Source: CAWINX01 sp963702055 (GTDB lineage: Bacteria; Actinomycetota; Thermoleophilia; Solirubrobacterales; 70-9). Taken from it: 64,000 nucleotides of DNA. The DNA is taken from the NCBI GenBank assembly GCA_963702055.1, contig OY969702.1:124001-188000 (forward strand). Direction: 5' to 3'. Under the pieces are notes generated by a model, which had not been told where the DNA came from, did not search any database, and was given only the letters and a program-made list of their open reading frames with translations. Below are positions 22,755 through 31,946 of the stretch, piece by piece. Position 1 is the stretch's first letter. Every line of letters begins with the position of its first letter. The translations under genes and the position numbers were made by a program.

Positions 22755-24007
22755 CCTTCGTCACGCAGGGAGACCCCGCGTTCGGCGGCGGCTCGTAGAA
22801 GCGGGGCGGGCGCGTAGGCCTCGCCGTGCTCTGACCGGAGCCCTTGGAGCAGGCCAAGCGCGGGCTGGGCGCCGATCAGCTTGGCGAACTCGAGCGGGCC
22901 GAGCGGCCAGTTGAAGCCGAGCCGCATCGCCGTGTCCATGTCGGCGGGCGCGCCGACCTCCTCCTCCAAGGCGAAGGCGGCCTCGTTGGCGATCTGGGCG
23001 ACGAGGCGGGGGAGGATCTGCGCCGCGACGGGGTCGATCACGGCCAACTCCTCCGGGTCAAGCGTGGGTGTCCCGCCACCCGCTCCGCTGTTCCTTTGCC
23101 GGGTATAGACGGGTAAAGGAACAGCGGAAGCTGGGTTGGGGGGGAGTTCGCCCTCGTCGTAGGCGTAGAAGCCTCGCCCGCTCTTGCGGCCGAGGCGGCC
23201 CTCGGCGACCAGTTGTTCTTGGATCGCGCTGGGGCGCCAGCGTTCCGGCTCGCCGCCCTGCGCGTAGAAGGAGCGGGCGACGCTGAGGTTGACGTCGAGG
23301 CCGATCAGGTCGATCAGCTCGAACGGGCCCATCCGGAAGCCGCCGCCGAGCCGGCAGACGCGGTCGATCGTCTCGGCGTCGGCCACTCCTTGGGCGAGCA
23401 TGCGCAGCGACTCCAGGGTGAAGGGACGGGCAAGGCGGTTGGCGATGAAGCCGGGGCTGTCCTTGGCGCGGATCGGCGTGCGTCCCATTCGCCGCCCGAC
23501 CTCGGTCGTCGCGTCGAGCGCCTCCTCGGAGGAGTCCGCGGTCGCGACGACCTCGACCAGCTTCATCAGCGCCGGCGGGTTGAAGAAGTGCATGCCGACG
23601 ACGCGCTCAGGATGGGGTACCAGCGCCGCGATCGCCGTCACCGGCAGCGAGGAGGTGTTGGTGGCGAGGATCGCCTCCGGCCCGCAGGCATCGGCCAGTG
23701 CCGCGAACAGCTCGCGCTTCAGCCCCAGGTCCTCGGGAGCCGCCTCGATCACCAGCTCGCACTCGGCGAGTTCGGCAAGGCTCGGCGCCGCGCCCACCCG
23801 GGCGCTCGCCGCGTCGGCTTCGTCCTCGCTCCACCGGCCCCGCTCCACCCCCTTGGCCAGCGCTGCTCTGGTTCGCTCGATCCCGCTCTCCAGGGCCGTC
23901 GCGATCGGGTCGTGTAGCCGCGTCTCGTATCCGCCCAGCGCGGCGATCTGGGCGATCCCGGACCCCATCGTGCCGGCACCGACGACGCCGACTCGCTCGA
24001 CCTTCAA
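22718..24007 (-). CDS. 3-hydroxyacyl-CoA dehydrogenase with in-frame palindromic insert
   Basis: NAD-dependent step of beta-oxidation. 429 residues: Rossmann NAD domain with VGVVGAGTMGSGIAQIA at 7-23, active motifs IEAAPEDLGLK and GMHFFNPPALMKLVEV, a first C-terminal helical domain (DSPGFIANRLARPF to GRKSGRGFYAYD), then a second helical domain (about 310-415). Between the two C-terminal domains, residues about 293-308 (ASAVPLPVYTRQRNSG) are encoded by a 47-nt palindromic repeat found elsewhere in the window. It overlaps the downstream enoyl-CoA hydratase start region by ATGA and belongs to the fatty-acid cluster. Confidence 0.93.
   Translation of the reverse strand: MKVERVGVVGAGTMGSGIAQIAALGGYETRLHDPIATALESGIERTRAALAKGVERGRWSEDEADAASARVGAAPSLAELAECELVIEAAPEDLGLKRELFAALADACGPEAILATNTSSLPVTAIAALVPHPERVVGMHFFNPPALMKLVEVVATADSSEEALDATTEVGRRMGRTPIRAKDSPGFIANRLARPFTLESLRMLAQGVADAETIDRVCRLGGGFRMGPFELIDLIGLDVNLSVARSFYAQGGEPERWRPSAIQEQLVAEGRLGRKSGRGFYAYDEGELPPNPASAVPLPVYTRQRNSGAGGGTPTLDPEELAVIDPVAAQILPRLVAQIANEAAFALEEEVGAPADMDTAMRLGFNWPLGPLEFAKLIGAQPALGLLQGLRSEHGEAYAPAPLLRAAAERGVSLRDEGQGVSRNANSST
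23084..23130 (-). repeat. Palindromic repeat copy A, inside coding sequence
   Basis: On the reverse strand it reads CTTCCGCTGTTCC...AACAGCGGA: 14-bp perfect arms (23084-23097 and 23115-23128) extended by GCC/GGT pairing, loop 11 bases. It is identical over 47 bases to copy B at 43130. It lies in frame in the hydroxyacyl-CoA dehydrogenase gene without stop codons. Confidence 0.9.
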
Positions 24008-24774
24008 CGTCCCTTGAACTCGGGGTCGCGCTTTTCGAGGAAGGCCTTCATCCCTTCGACCCGGTCCTCGGTCGCCATCGCCAGCTCGTAGAGCCGCCGC
24101 TCATTGTCGAGGCCGGTCGAGATCCCGGTCTCCTCCGCCGCCAGCACCGCCTGCTTGCCGAGTCGCGCGGCGATCGGCGGCTTCTCGGCGACGGTGCGGG
24201 CCAGCTCCATCGCCGCGTCCAGCCATCCGTCACCCTCGACCACCTCGTTGACCAGGCCGAGGCCCTGCGCCGTCTTGGCGTCTAACCGCCTGCCGGTCAG
24301 CACCAGCTCCATCGCCCGCTGCTTGCCGACGACCCGCGCCAGCCGCTGGGTGCCGCCGCCGCCGGGGATGATCCCGAGGTTGATCTCCGGCTGGCCGAAC
24401 TTGGCGGTCTCGGAGGCGACGATCATGTCGCAGGCCAGGGCCAGTTCGCAGCCGCCGCCCAACGCCCAGCCGGAGACGGCGGCGATCAGCGGCGTCTTCA
24501 CCGCCGCCAGGCGCTTCCAAAACGCGGCGGCGGGGTGGTAGAGGGCCTCGGCGAAGCTGCGCTCGCTCATCGCCTTGATGTCGGCGCCGGCGGCGAAGAC
24601 CTCGTCGGAGCCGGCGATCACGATGCAGCGGACCTCGGGGTCGGGGTCGAGGCGCTCCAGCTCGGCCGCGAGCCTCTCCATCACCTCCGGGGAGAGCGCG
24701 TTGCGCGCCTCCGGTCGGTTCAGTCGCAGCAGCGCGACCCTGCCGTCGAGCGAGGTCTCGACCAGCTCGGGCAA
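24004..24774 (-). CDS. Enoyl-CoA hydratase/isomerase family
   Basis: 256 residues, crotonase fold, hydrating trans-2-enoyl-CoA in beta-oxidation. RLNRPEARNALSPEVMERL opens the domain; the oxyanion-hole motifs are AGSDEVFAAGADIKAM (about 54-69) and ALGGGCELALACDM (about 104-117). The catalytic Glu pair fits GGGCELA and the following LGIIPGGGGTQRL segment. It is 4 bases upstream of, and overlaps, the hydroxyacyl-CoA dehydrogenase gene; the acyl-CoA dehydrogenase gene precedes it by 3 bases. Confidence 0.93.
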   Translation of the reverse strand: MPELVETSLDGRVALLRLNRPEARNALSPEVMERLAAELERLDPDPEVRCIVIAGSDEVFAAGADIKAMSERSFAEALYHPAAAFWKRLAAVKTPLIAAVSGWALGGGCELALACDMIVASETAKFGQPEINLGIIPGGGGTQRLARVVGKQRAMELVLTGRRLDAKTAQGLGLVNEVVEGDGWLDAAMELARTVAEKPPIAARLGKQAVLAAEETGISTGLDNERRLYELAMATEDRVEGMKAFLEKRDPEFKGR

Positions 24775-24777
24775 GCC

Positions 24778-25953
24778 CTACTCGGCCTCCATCGGCGTCA
24801 TCGCGTTGATGCCGGTCGCGGCGCGCCCGATGATCAGCTTCTGGATCTGCGACGTCCCCTCGTAGAGTGTCGTCACGCGGGCGTCGCGCAGGTAGCGCTC
24901 GACCGGGTAGTCGTCGACGTAGCCGGCACCGCCGTGGACCTGGATCGCCAGGTTGGCGCACTCGACCGCCGACTCGGTCGCGTAGAGCTTCGCCACCGAG
25001 GTCTCCATCGTGTTCGGCTTGCCCGCATCCTTGAGTGCGCCGGCGCGGTAGACCAGCATCCGGCTGGCGTCGCGCTTCAAGATCATCTCGGCGATCATCT
25101 CCTGGACCAGCTGGAAGCGGGCCAGTGGCACGCCGAACTGCTTGCGCTCCTTCGCGTAGGCGACCGAGGCGTCGACGCAGCCGTCGCAGATCCCGACGCA
25201 GCCGGCGGCGACGCTGTAGCGGCCGTTGTCGAGCGCGCTCATCGCCACCTTGAAGCCGTCGCCGATCTCACCGAGCATCGCGTCCTCGCCGACCTCGACC
25301 TCGTCGAGGGAGAGCTCCGCCGTGTCGGAGGAGCGCAGCCCGAGCTTGCCGTGGATCTCCTGGCTGGTGAAGCCCTCGCTGTCGGTGGGGACGAGGAAGC
25401 AGGCGAGCCCGCGGTGCTTCAGGGCCGGGTCGGTCTGGGCGAAGATCAGCGCCACCTCGGAGAAGTTGCCGAGGCTGATCCACATCTTCTGGCCGCTGAT
25501 CGACCAGCCCGAGTCGGTCTTGGTCGCGCGGGTGCGCAGGTTGGCGGCGTCGGAGCCGGTGTCGGGCTCGGTCAGGCCGAAGCAACCGAGCGCCTCGCCG
25601 GAGCAGAGCCGCGGCAGCCAACTCTGTTTCTGCGCCTCGGTTCCCCACTTCTCGATCGATCCGGCGACCAGCGAGGTCTGCACCGAGACGACGGTGCGCG
25701 CCGAGGAGTCGGCACGGCCGACCTGCTCGACGATCAGCCCGTAGCCGATGTAGTCGAGGCCGCGGCCGCCGTATTCCTCGGCCACGGGGGCGCCGAGGTA
25801 GCCGACCTCGCCCAGCTTGCTCGCCAGCTCGCGGTCGAAGCGGGCGGCGCGGTCGTTCTCTTTGACGCGCGGGATGATCTCGCGGTCGGCGAACTCGCGC
25901 GCCGCCTCGGAGATCAGCTTCTGCTCGTCGGTCAGCTGGAAGTCCAAAGTCAA
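24778..25953 (-). CDS. Acyl-CoA dehydrogenase
   Basis: FAD-dependent first step of beta-oxidation; 391 residues of usual length. N-terminal helices DFQLTDEQKLISEAAREFAD; the flavin/substrate motif CFGLTEPDTGSDAANL (about 134-149); a middle beta-domain; and C-terminal helices with YVDDYPVERYLRDARVTTLYEGTSQIQ (catalytic Glu in LYEGTS, cut here for length: DARVTTLYEGTSQIQ). It resembles short-chain or butyryl-CoA enzymes. It overlaps the aminotransferase stop by ATGA and is co-transcribed with the two downstream fatty-acid genes. Confidence 0.93.
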   Translation of the reverse strand: MTLDFQLTDEQKLISEAAREFADREIIPRVKENDRAARFDRELASKLGEVGYLGAPVAEEYGGRGLDYIGYGLIVEQVGRADSSARTVVSVQTSLVAGSIEKWGTEAQKQSWLPRLCSGEALGCFGLTEPDTGSDAANLRTRATKTDSGWSISGQKMWISLGNFSEVALIFAQTDPALKHRGLACFLVPTDSEGFTSQEIHGKLGLRSSDTAELSLDEVEVGEDAMLGEIGDGFKVAMSALDNGRYSVAAGCVGICDGCVDASVAYAKERKQFGVPLARFQLVQEMIAEMILKRDASRMLVYRAGALKDAGKPNTMETSVAKLYATESAVECANLAIQVHGGAGYVDDYPVERYLRDARVTTLYEGTSQIQKLIIGRAATGINAMTPMEAE

Positions 25954-26741
25954 AGCTCCTTTCCGAGGGTTGCCGCGAAGGCCTCTTGGGCCTCGCGGGT
26001 GCGGGGGCCGGGCGCGTCGGGAAGCTCGGCGCCGTCGATCACCGAGACCGCCTGGATCTCCCGCGTGGTCGAGGCGAGGAAAGCCTCGTGCGCGGCGCGC
26101 AGGTCGGCGACCGGCCAGGCGCCCTCCTCGACGTGCAGCGCCTTGACGAGGCGGTCGCGGGTGATCGACTTCAGCACGGCGGCATCGAGCGCCGGCGTGC
26201 GCAAGGTGCCCTGTGGGGAGACCCAGAAGATCGTCGAGGTGGGCGCCTCCAGCACGATGCCGTCGGGCTGGACGAGCACCGCCTCGTCGGCGCCCTGCCC
26301 TTTGGCGATCCGCGTCGCCTGCATGTTGGCGGCGTAGGAGAGCGACTTGACCCCGTTGAGGATCACGCTCGGGCTATAGGTGACGACGGCGAGGCGCAGC
26401 GGCTCGTCGTGGGGGGGAAGCGGCTCGGTCGCGGCGATCCGCCGGCCGCCGCGGGTGACGATCAGCCGCAGCTGACCGTCGCCGTCGCCGTGCTGGGCGA
26501 GCAGGGCGTCGACCTCGCGCTCCAGGGCGGTGCGGTCGAACTCGAGCTCGATCGCCGTCGCCGAGCGCTCCAGCCGGTCGAGGTGGTCCCCAAGCGCGAA
26601 TGTCTGCCCGGCATAGAGCCGAATCACCTCGAAGGCGCCGTCGCCGCGGTAGAGCCCGTCGTCACGCATTGGGACGACGGCGTCGGCGGTCGGCGAGATC
26701 CGCCCGTCGACGCTGGCCAGCTCTGTGAAGGCGTCCGTCAT
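25950..26741 (-). CDS. Class IV aminotransferase
   Basis: PLP enzyme of fold type IV (branched-chain aminotransferase, D-amino-acid aminotransferase or aminodeoxychorismate lyase). 263 residues. It has GLYRGDGAFEVIRLYAG near the start, the PLP lysine in LNGVKSLSYAANMQA (about 131-145), and the phosphate-binding GIVLEAPTSTIFWV (about 163-176). The exact substrate cannot be set from motifs. It lies between the thiolase and acyl-CoA dehydrogenase genes in one direction, and its stop overlaps the dehydrogenase start. Confidence 0.85.
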   Translation of the reverse strand: MTDAFTELASVDGRISPTADAVVPMRDDGLYRGDGAFEVIRLYAGQTFALGDHLDRLERSATAIELEFDRTALEREVDALLAQHGDGDGQLRLIVTRGGRRIAATEPLPPHDEPLRLAVVTYSPSVILNGVKSLSYAANMQATRIAKGQGADEAVLVQPDGIVLEAPTSTIFWVSPQGTLRTPALDAAVLKSITRDRLVKALHVEEGAWPVADLRAAHEAFLASTTREIQAVSVIDGAELPDAPGPRTREAQEAFAATLGKEL

Positions 26742-26801
26742 CGGCGCGGCGAGGCTATCTCCTTATACACATTGTTCGCGCTTCGCTCGCGGCGCAAAGA
26801 A

Positions 26802-28028
<1,227 letters not shown>

Positions 28029-28076
28029 CGGGCGGGATTAAACAGGGGCCGCGGGCTCGCGCGTATCCTTGGCGGC

Positions 28077-28367
28077 GTGGGTTTCGTCCTCGGGACCATC
28101 GCCCTGCTCGCGATTCTGGTCGGCGTGCTCGTGATCGTCGGGCGTTACTTCCCGGCGAGCAGCGCCGACCTCGTCGACTGGTACCCGACCCGCTCGCCGG
28201 AAGTCGAGGCGCAGAACGAGCTCGACGACGTTCGCCAGATGGTCGAGGCGCAGAACGAGATGCGTCGCCGCCGCGGCGCCCCCGAGATCAGCGAGGAGGG
28301 CCTGCGCCGGGAGGTCGCGGCGGAGGAGATCGAACAGTTGCGGCGCAGCTCCTTCGAGGGCGAGTAA
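28077..28367 (+). CDS. Single-helix membrane protein with charged helical tail
   Basis: 96 residues from the GTG at 28077; the same frame continues upstream only as the shadow of the thiolase. Residues 2-23 are a membrane helix (GFVLGTIALLAILVGVLVIVG). The rest is a charged helix with a repeated phrase VEAQNELDDVRQ and VEAQNEMRRRRG, which looks like a short duplication, then EISEEGLRREVAAEEIEQLR. Function unknown. It is followed 9 bases later by the Rossmann protein gene. Confidence 0.6.
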   Translation: MGFVLGTIALLAILVGVLVIVGRYFPASSADLVDWYPTRSPEVEAQNELDDVRQMVEAQNEMRRRRGAPEISEEGLRREVAAEEIEQLRRSSFEGE

Positions 28368-28376
28368 CGTCGGCGC

Positions 28377-28865
28377 ATGGCCCGGGCGCTGATCGTCGGT
28401 TGCGGCTGCCGTGGGCGGATGCTCGGCGGTCTCCTCATTGAGGAGGGCTGGGCGGTGCGCGGGACGAGCCGCGCCGCCGCCGGCCTGACGGAGATCGAGG
28501 CCGCCGGCATCGAGCCGGCGCTCGCCGATCCCGACCGTCCCGCCGGGCTGCTCGACCTGGTCGGCGACGTCACCGTCGTCCACTGGCTGCTCGGCTCCGC
28601 GCGGGGGGAGTCGGAGGCGATCGCGGCGATCCACGGTCCCCGGCTGGAGCGCTTCATGGCGAAGTTGGTCGACACCCCGGTGCGGGGATTCGTCTACGAG
28701 GCGCGGGGGAGCGTCGAGTCCCGTCAGCTGGAGCAGGGCGGGGGGATAGTCCGCGCCGCCGCGGCGACCTGGCGCATCCCGGCCGAGGTGGTCGAAGCCG
28801 GCCCGGCCGACGCCCCCGGCTGGGCTGACCAGATGCTCGAAGCGACTCTCCGACTCGTCCGCTGA
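28377..28865 (+). CDS. Short NAD(P)-binding Rossmann protein
   Basis: 162 residues. It opens with ALIVGCGCRGRMLGGLLIE, a glycine-rich dinucleotide loop like that of extended SDR/epimerase proteins, followed by RGTSRAAAGL and LVGDVTVVHWLLGSA. It lacks the catalytic YxxxK of an SDR and is half the usual epimerase length, so it may be a binding or regulatory protein rather than an enzyme. Confidence 0.6.
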   Translation: MARALIVGCGCRGRMLGGLLIEEGWAVRGTSRAAAGLTEIEAAGIEPALADPDRPAGLLDLVGDVTVVHWLLGSARGESEAIAAIHGPRLERFMAKLVDTPVRGFVYEARGSVESRQLEQGGGIVRAAAATWRIPAEVVEAGPADAPGWADQMLEATLRLVR

Positions 28866-28943
28866 GGTCGGCGGGCCGATATGTCTAAACTCCGATAGGG
28901 ATTAAGGTAAATGCTCAAGGCAAGCACCCGAGAGGAGCGCCCG

Positions 28944-29618
28944 ATGTTGAAGCTTGGTGACGTAGCACCCGATTTCGAGGCCGACACCACCGAGGGCCGG
29001 ATCAGCTTTCACGACTGGATCGGCGACTCGTGGGCCGTGCTGTTCTCCCACCCCAAGGACTTCACTCCCGTCTGCACGACGGAGCTCGGCTACATGGCGA
29101 GGATCGAGCCCGAGTTCGAGAAGCGCGACGTCAAGATCATCGGCCTCTCGGTCGACCCGCTCGGCAACCATGAGGAGTGGGCCAAGGACATCGAGGAGAC
29201 CCAGGGGGCGGCGCCGGAGTACCCGATCATCAGCGACGCCGACTTCAACATCTCCAAGCTCTACGGGATGCTGCCCGGTGACGTCTCCGGCGATCCCACC
29301 GACCGTACGCCGGCCGACAACCAGACGGTGCGCAACGTCTTCGTGATCGGTCCCGACAAGAAGGTCAAACTGATCCTCGTCTACCCGATGACGACCGGTC
29401 GCAACTTCGACGAGGTCCTGCGGGTGATCGACTCCCTCCAGCTCACCGCCAACCACCAGGTCGCGACGCCGGCCAACTGGCAGCACGGTGACGACGTGAT
29501 CATCTCCGGCTCGGTCAGCAACGACCAGGCCAGGGAGATCTACCCGGACGGCTGGGAGGAGCCGCGTCCCTACATCCGCATCGTCCCGCAGCCGGAGACG
29601 GTTTCGGAGACGGTCTAG
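28944..29618 (+). CDS. 1-Cys peroxiredoxin (Prx6 type)
   Basis: Thiol peroxidase reducing H2O2 and organic peroxides. 224 residues from the ATG at 28944, chosen for AGAGGAG upstream; an earlier ATG at 28911 adds 11 residues. The peroxidatic Cys44 is in HPKDFTPVCTTELG and the catalytic Arg in TVRNVFVIGPDKKVKL. The long C-terminal region (VATPANWQHGDDVIISGSV) is typical of the Prx6 class. No resolving Cys is present, so an external thiol is needed. Confidence 0.94.
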   Translation: MLKLGDVAPDFEADTTEGRISFHDWIGDSWAVLFSHPKDFTPVCTTELGYMARIEPEFEKRDVKIIGLSVDPLGNHEEWAKDIEETQGAAPEYPIISDADFNISKLYGMLPGDVSGDPTDRTPADNQTVRNVFVIGPDKKVKLILVYPMTTGRNFDEVLRVIDSLQLTANHQVATPANWQHGDDVIISGSVSNDQAREIYPDGWEEPRPYIRIVPQPETVSETV

Positions 29619-30115
29619 CCAAGGCGCTCCAGCAGGTCGCCGAGGATTCTGGCGGTCGCTCCCCAGATCAGGTGCCCGTCGACCTCATAGGTCGGGGTGT
29701 GGATCGGCACGCCCCGGCGGAGGAGGCGGCGGATCTCATAGCCCTCGCGGAGGGCGTCGAGCGAGAAGGTGAGCACCGTCTCGACCTCGGCCGGGTTGGG
29801 CTGCAGCGAGAGCTCCCCGGGGTGGGGGATGCGGCCGACGAATGGGTGGATGCGGTAGCCGGTGACGAAGGTGCCGGTGGTCGGCAGGGCCTCGCCCAGC
29901 TCGACCGCCGCCGGGTCGAGACCGATCTCCTCCTCGGCCTCGCGCAGCGCCGTCTGGCGCAGGTCGGCGTCGCCGGGGTCGGGGCGCCCGCCCGGGAAGG
30001 AGATCTCACCGGCGTGGCGGCGGAGGTCGGCGCGGCGCTCGGTGAAGATCAGTCCGGGCTGCTCGGGCCAGCCGTAGAGCGGCAGCAGCACCGCGGCGTC
30101 GACTTCTTTCCTCAA
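29615..30115 (-). CDS. Nudix hydrolase, CoA pyrophosphatase type
   Basis: 166 residues from the TTG at 30115, which overlaps the SDR stop as TTGA; the longer open frame upstream is a shadow. The Nudix box is complete: GGRPDPGDADLRQTALREA with EEEIGLD following (about 46-70). The preceding HAGEISFPGG matches the NudL/CoA-diphosphatase subgroup. It would hydrolyse CoA to phosphopantetheine and adenosine 3',5'-bisphosphate. It fits with neighbours that use CoA, though the link is inferred. Confidence 0.88.
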   Translation of the reverse strand: MRKEVDAAVLLPLYGWPEQPGLIFTERRADLRRHAGEISFPGGRPDPGDADLRQTALREAEEEIGLDPAAVELGEALPTTGTFVTGYRIHPFVGRIPHPGELSLQPNPAEVETVLTFSLDALREGYEIRRLLRRGVPIHTPTYEVDGHLIWGATARILGDLLERLG

Positions 30116-30924
30116 ACGATGACCTGCACGGTGCCCCCGTCGACCGACCAAGCGGCGCCGGCCACATAGGAGGCGCGCTCGGAGCAGAGGAAGACGATCG
30201 CCGCGGCGATCTCGCCGACCTCGGCAAGGCGGCCGATCGGCCGCTTCGCGCCCGCCTCGGCGAGCGCGAACTCGCGGCTCTCCGCCCCCGACATCTCCTT
30301 CGACTGGTCGAGCAGCCCGCCCGGCTCCATCCACATCTCCGCCGCCACCGGCCCGGGGCAGATCGCGTTGACGAGGACGCCGCGCTTCGCGTAGCGGTCG
30401 GCGAAGAGGCGGGAGAGGGAGAGCTCGGCCGCCTTCGCCACCGAGTACTCGGGCATCGCCGCGGAGGGGCGCTTGCCGGCGGTCGAGCAGACGTTGACGA
30501 CGCGCCCCCAGCCGCGCTCGGCCATCGCCGGGGCGGCGGCGCGCATCGCCCGCAGCGGCGCCATCACGTTCAGCTCGTACTGGGCGCGCCAGTCCTCGTC
30601 CGGCACCTCGTCGAGGTCGCGCCACCTGGCCGAGCCGGCGTTGTTGACGAGCACGTCGAGGGCGCCGAAGCGCTCGACGGCCTCGGCGAGCATCCGCTCG
30701 CCCGCGTCGGAGCCGGTGACGTCGAGGGCCAGGCCGGCGGCGGCTCCGCCGGCGTCGGCGCCGGCCGCGGCGGCCTCTTCGACCGCGGCGGCGAGTCGCT
30801 CCTCGTGGCGGCCGACCAGGAGGACGCCGGCGCCCTCGGCGCAGAGCAGCCGCGCCGTCTCGCGGCCGATTCCCCGACTGGCGCCGGTCACCAGGCAGCC
30901 GCGCCCCGCCAGCCCGAGGTCCAT
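30112..30924 (-). CDS. Short-chain dehydrogenase/reductase
   Basis: 270-residue classical SDR. NAD(P) site CLVTGASRGIGRETARL (10-26); NNAGSARW near 93; catalytic Ser in NVCSTAGKR, Tyr and Lys in MPEYSVAKAAELSL (about 158-171); then CPGPVAAEMWMEPGG. The end SYVAGAAWSVDGGTVQVIV is typical. The substrate is unknown. It is directly followed by the OsmC gene on its 5' side (1 base apart) and overlaps the Nudix start. Confidence 0.9.
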   Translation of the reverse strand: MDLGLAGRGCLVTGASRGIGRETARLLCAEGAGVLLVGRHEERLAAAVEEAAAAGADAGGAAAGLALDVTGSDAGERMLAEAVERFGALDVLVNNAGSARWRDLDEVPDEDWRAQYELNVMAPLRAMRAAAPAMAERGWGRVVNVCSTAGKRPSAAMPEYSVAKAAELSLSRLFADRYAKRGVLVNAICPGPVAAEMWMEPGGLLDQSKEMSGAESREFALAEAGAKRPIGRLAEVGEIAAAIVFLCSERASYVAGAAWSVDGGTVQVIV

Positions 30925-31323
30925 CTAGATCGCTTCGATCCGGTCGGAGACGGTCACCGGCGTTTCGCCGGCGAGGATCTTGTGGACGGGACATTTGGCG
31001 GCGATTACCGCCAGTCGCTCCCGCTGCTCGTCGCTCAGATCCCCCGGCAGTCGCAGGGAGACCGCGAAGGAGGTCGGGGTCGAGCCCTCGTAATCGACGT
31101 CGACCTCCACCTCGGCCGCGCCGATGTCCCAGCCTTTGCGCTCCGCGTACATCTCCATCGTCACCGCCGTGCAGGCGGCGAGGCCGGCGGCGACCAAGCG
31201 AGTGGGGCGGGGGCCGGCGTCGTCGCCGCCGAGCTCGGTCGGCTCATCGACGACGACCGTGTGGCCGCCCTCGATCTCCACCTCGTGGGTGAAGCCCTTG
31301 CGACGCCGAGCGACGACCTTCAC
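30925..31323 (-). CDS. OsmC/Ohr-family protein
   Basis: 132 residues from the GTG at 31323. The OsmC fold is seen in VVDEPTELGGDDAGPRPTRL, then LAACTAVTMEMYAERKGWD with the first reactive Cys, and VIAAKCPVHKILAGE with the second. This pair reduces organic peroxides in characterised relatives. The gene lies 4 bases after the cobalamin adenosyltransferase and 1 base before the SDR. Confidence 0.88.
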   Translation of the reverse strand: MKVVARRRKGFTHEVEIEGGHTVVVDEPTELGGDDAGPRPTRLVAAGLAACTAVTMEMYAERKGWDIGAAEVEVDVDYEGSTPTSFAVSLRLPGDLSDEQRERLAVIAAKCPVHKILAGETPVTVSDRIEAI

Positions 31324-31327
31324 GGGG

Positions 31328-31897
31328 CTACTCGCTCTTGCCCCGGCCTTCGAACAGGGCCGGGTCGTCGACATCGGCGAAGCGGGCCATCGCGTAGGCG
31401 AAGTCGGAAGCGCGGTTGACGAAGTGGACGATCGCCTCGCCGATCGGCTCGCCGGCCTCGCCGAGGGCGGAGATGCGCCGCTCGGCGCGGCGCACGACGG
31501 TGCGGGCGACGTCGAGCTGGGCCGAGAGCTGCGTGCCTCCGGGGATCACGAACTTCGGCGGCAGGTCGACGTGGGACATGTAGTGGTCGATTCGCTCCTC
31601 GAGCGTCGTCACCATCGCCTCGGTGACGCGGCTGATTCCGTCCTCGAGCCGGTCGGCGGCCTCCGGAGCGGTCGCCAGCTCGGCGGCGGCGACGAAGAGG
31701 TCGTCCTGGAGGCGGAGGATGTCGGCGGCGAGCTCCGCCTGGTCGGCGCCGCAGAGGGCGCGGGCGAGGCCGAGGGCGGAGGCAGCCTCGTCGAGGGTGC
31801 CGTAGGCCTCGGTGCGGCCGTGATGCTTGGGGATGCGCCCGCCGTACCAGAGCGAGGTGGTCCCGTCGTCGCCCTTGCGCGTGTAGATCTTCACCAC
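31328..31897 (-). CDS. Cob(I)alamin adenosyltransferase, PduO/MMAB type
   Basis: Transfers adenosyl from ATP to cob(I)alamin. 189 residues. The family N-terminal signature VKIYTRKGDDGTTSLWYGG binds ATP. RTEAYGTLDEAASALGLAR and, near the end, RTVVRRAERRI and FVNRASDFAYAMARFAD form the trimeric helical bundle. All key regions are intact. It heads a tight reverse-strand run with OsmC, SDR and Nudix genes. Confidence 0.93.
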   Translation of the reverse strand: MVKIYTRKGDDGTTSLWYGGRIPKHHGRTEAYGTLDEAASALGLARALCGADQAELAADILRLQDDLFVAAAELATAPEAADRLEDGISRVTEAMVTTLEERIDHYMSHVDLPPKFVIPGGTQLSAQLDVARTVVRRAERRISALGEAGEPIGEAIVHFVNRASDFAYAMARFADVDDPALFEGRGKSE

Positions 31898-31946
31898 GCG
31901 CTCATCCTAAGGGCCTGCCCAAGCGCGCCGTGAGCGCGCCGCGCCC

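Noticed and set aside
24535..26337. Forward open frame of 600 codons
   Set aside because: Antisense to acyl-CoA dehydrogenase and aminotransferase genes; no domain.
29615..30994. Open frame of 459 codons fusing Nudix to upstream sequence
   Set aside because: Upstream 293 codons are an Arg-rich shadow of the SDR gene; the Nudix protein begins at the TTG at 30115.
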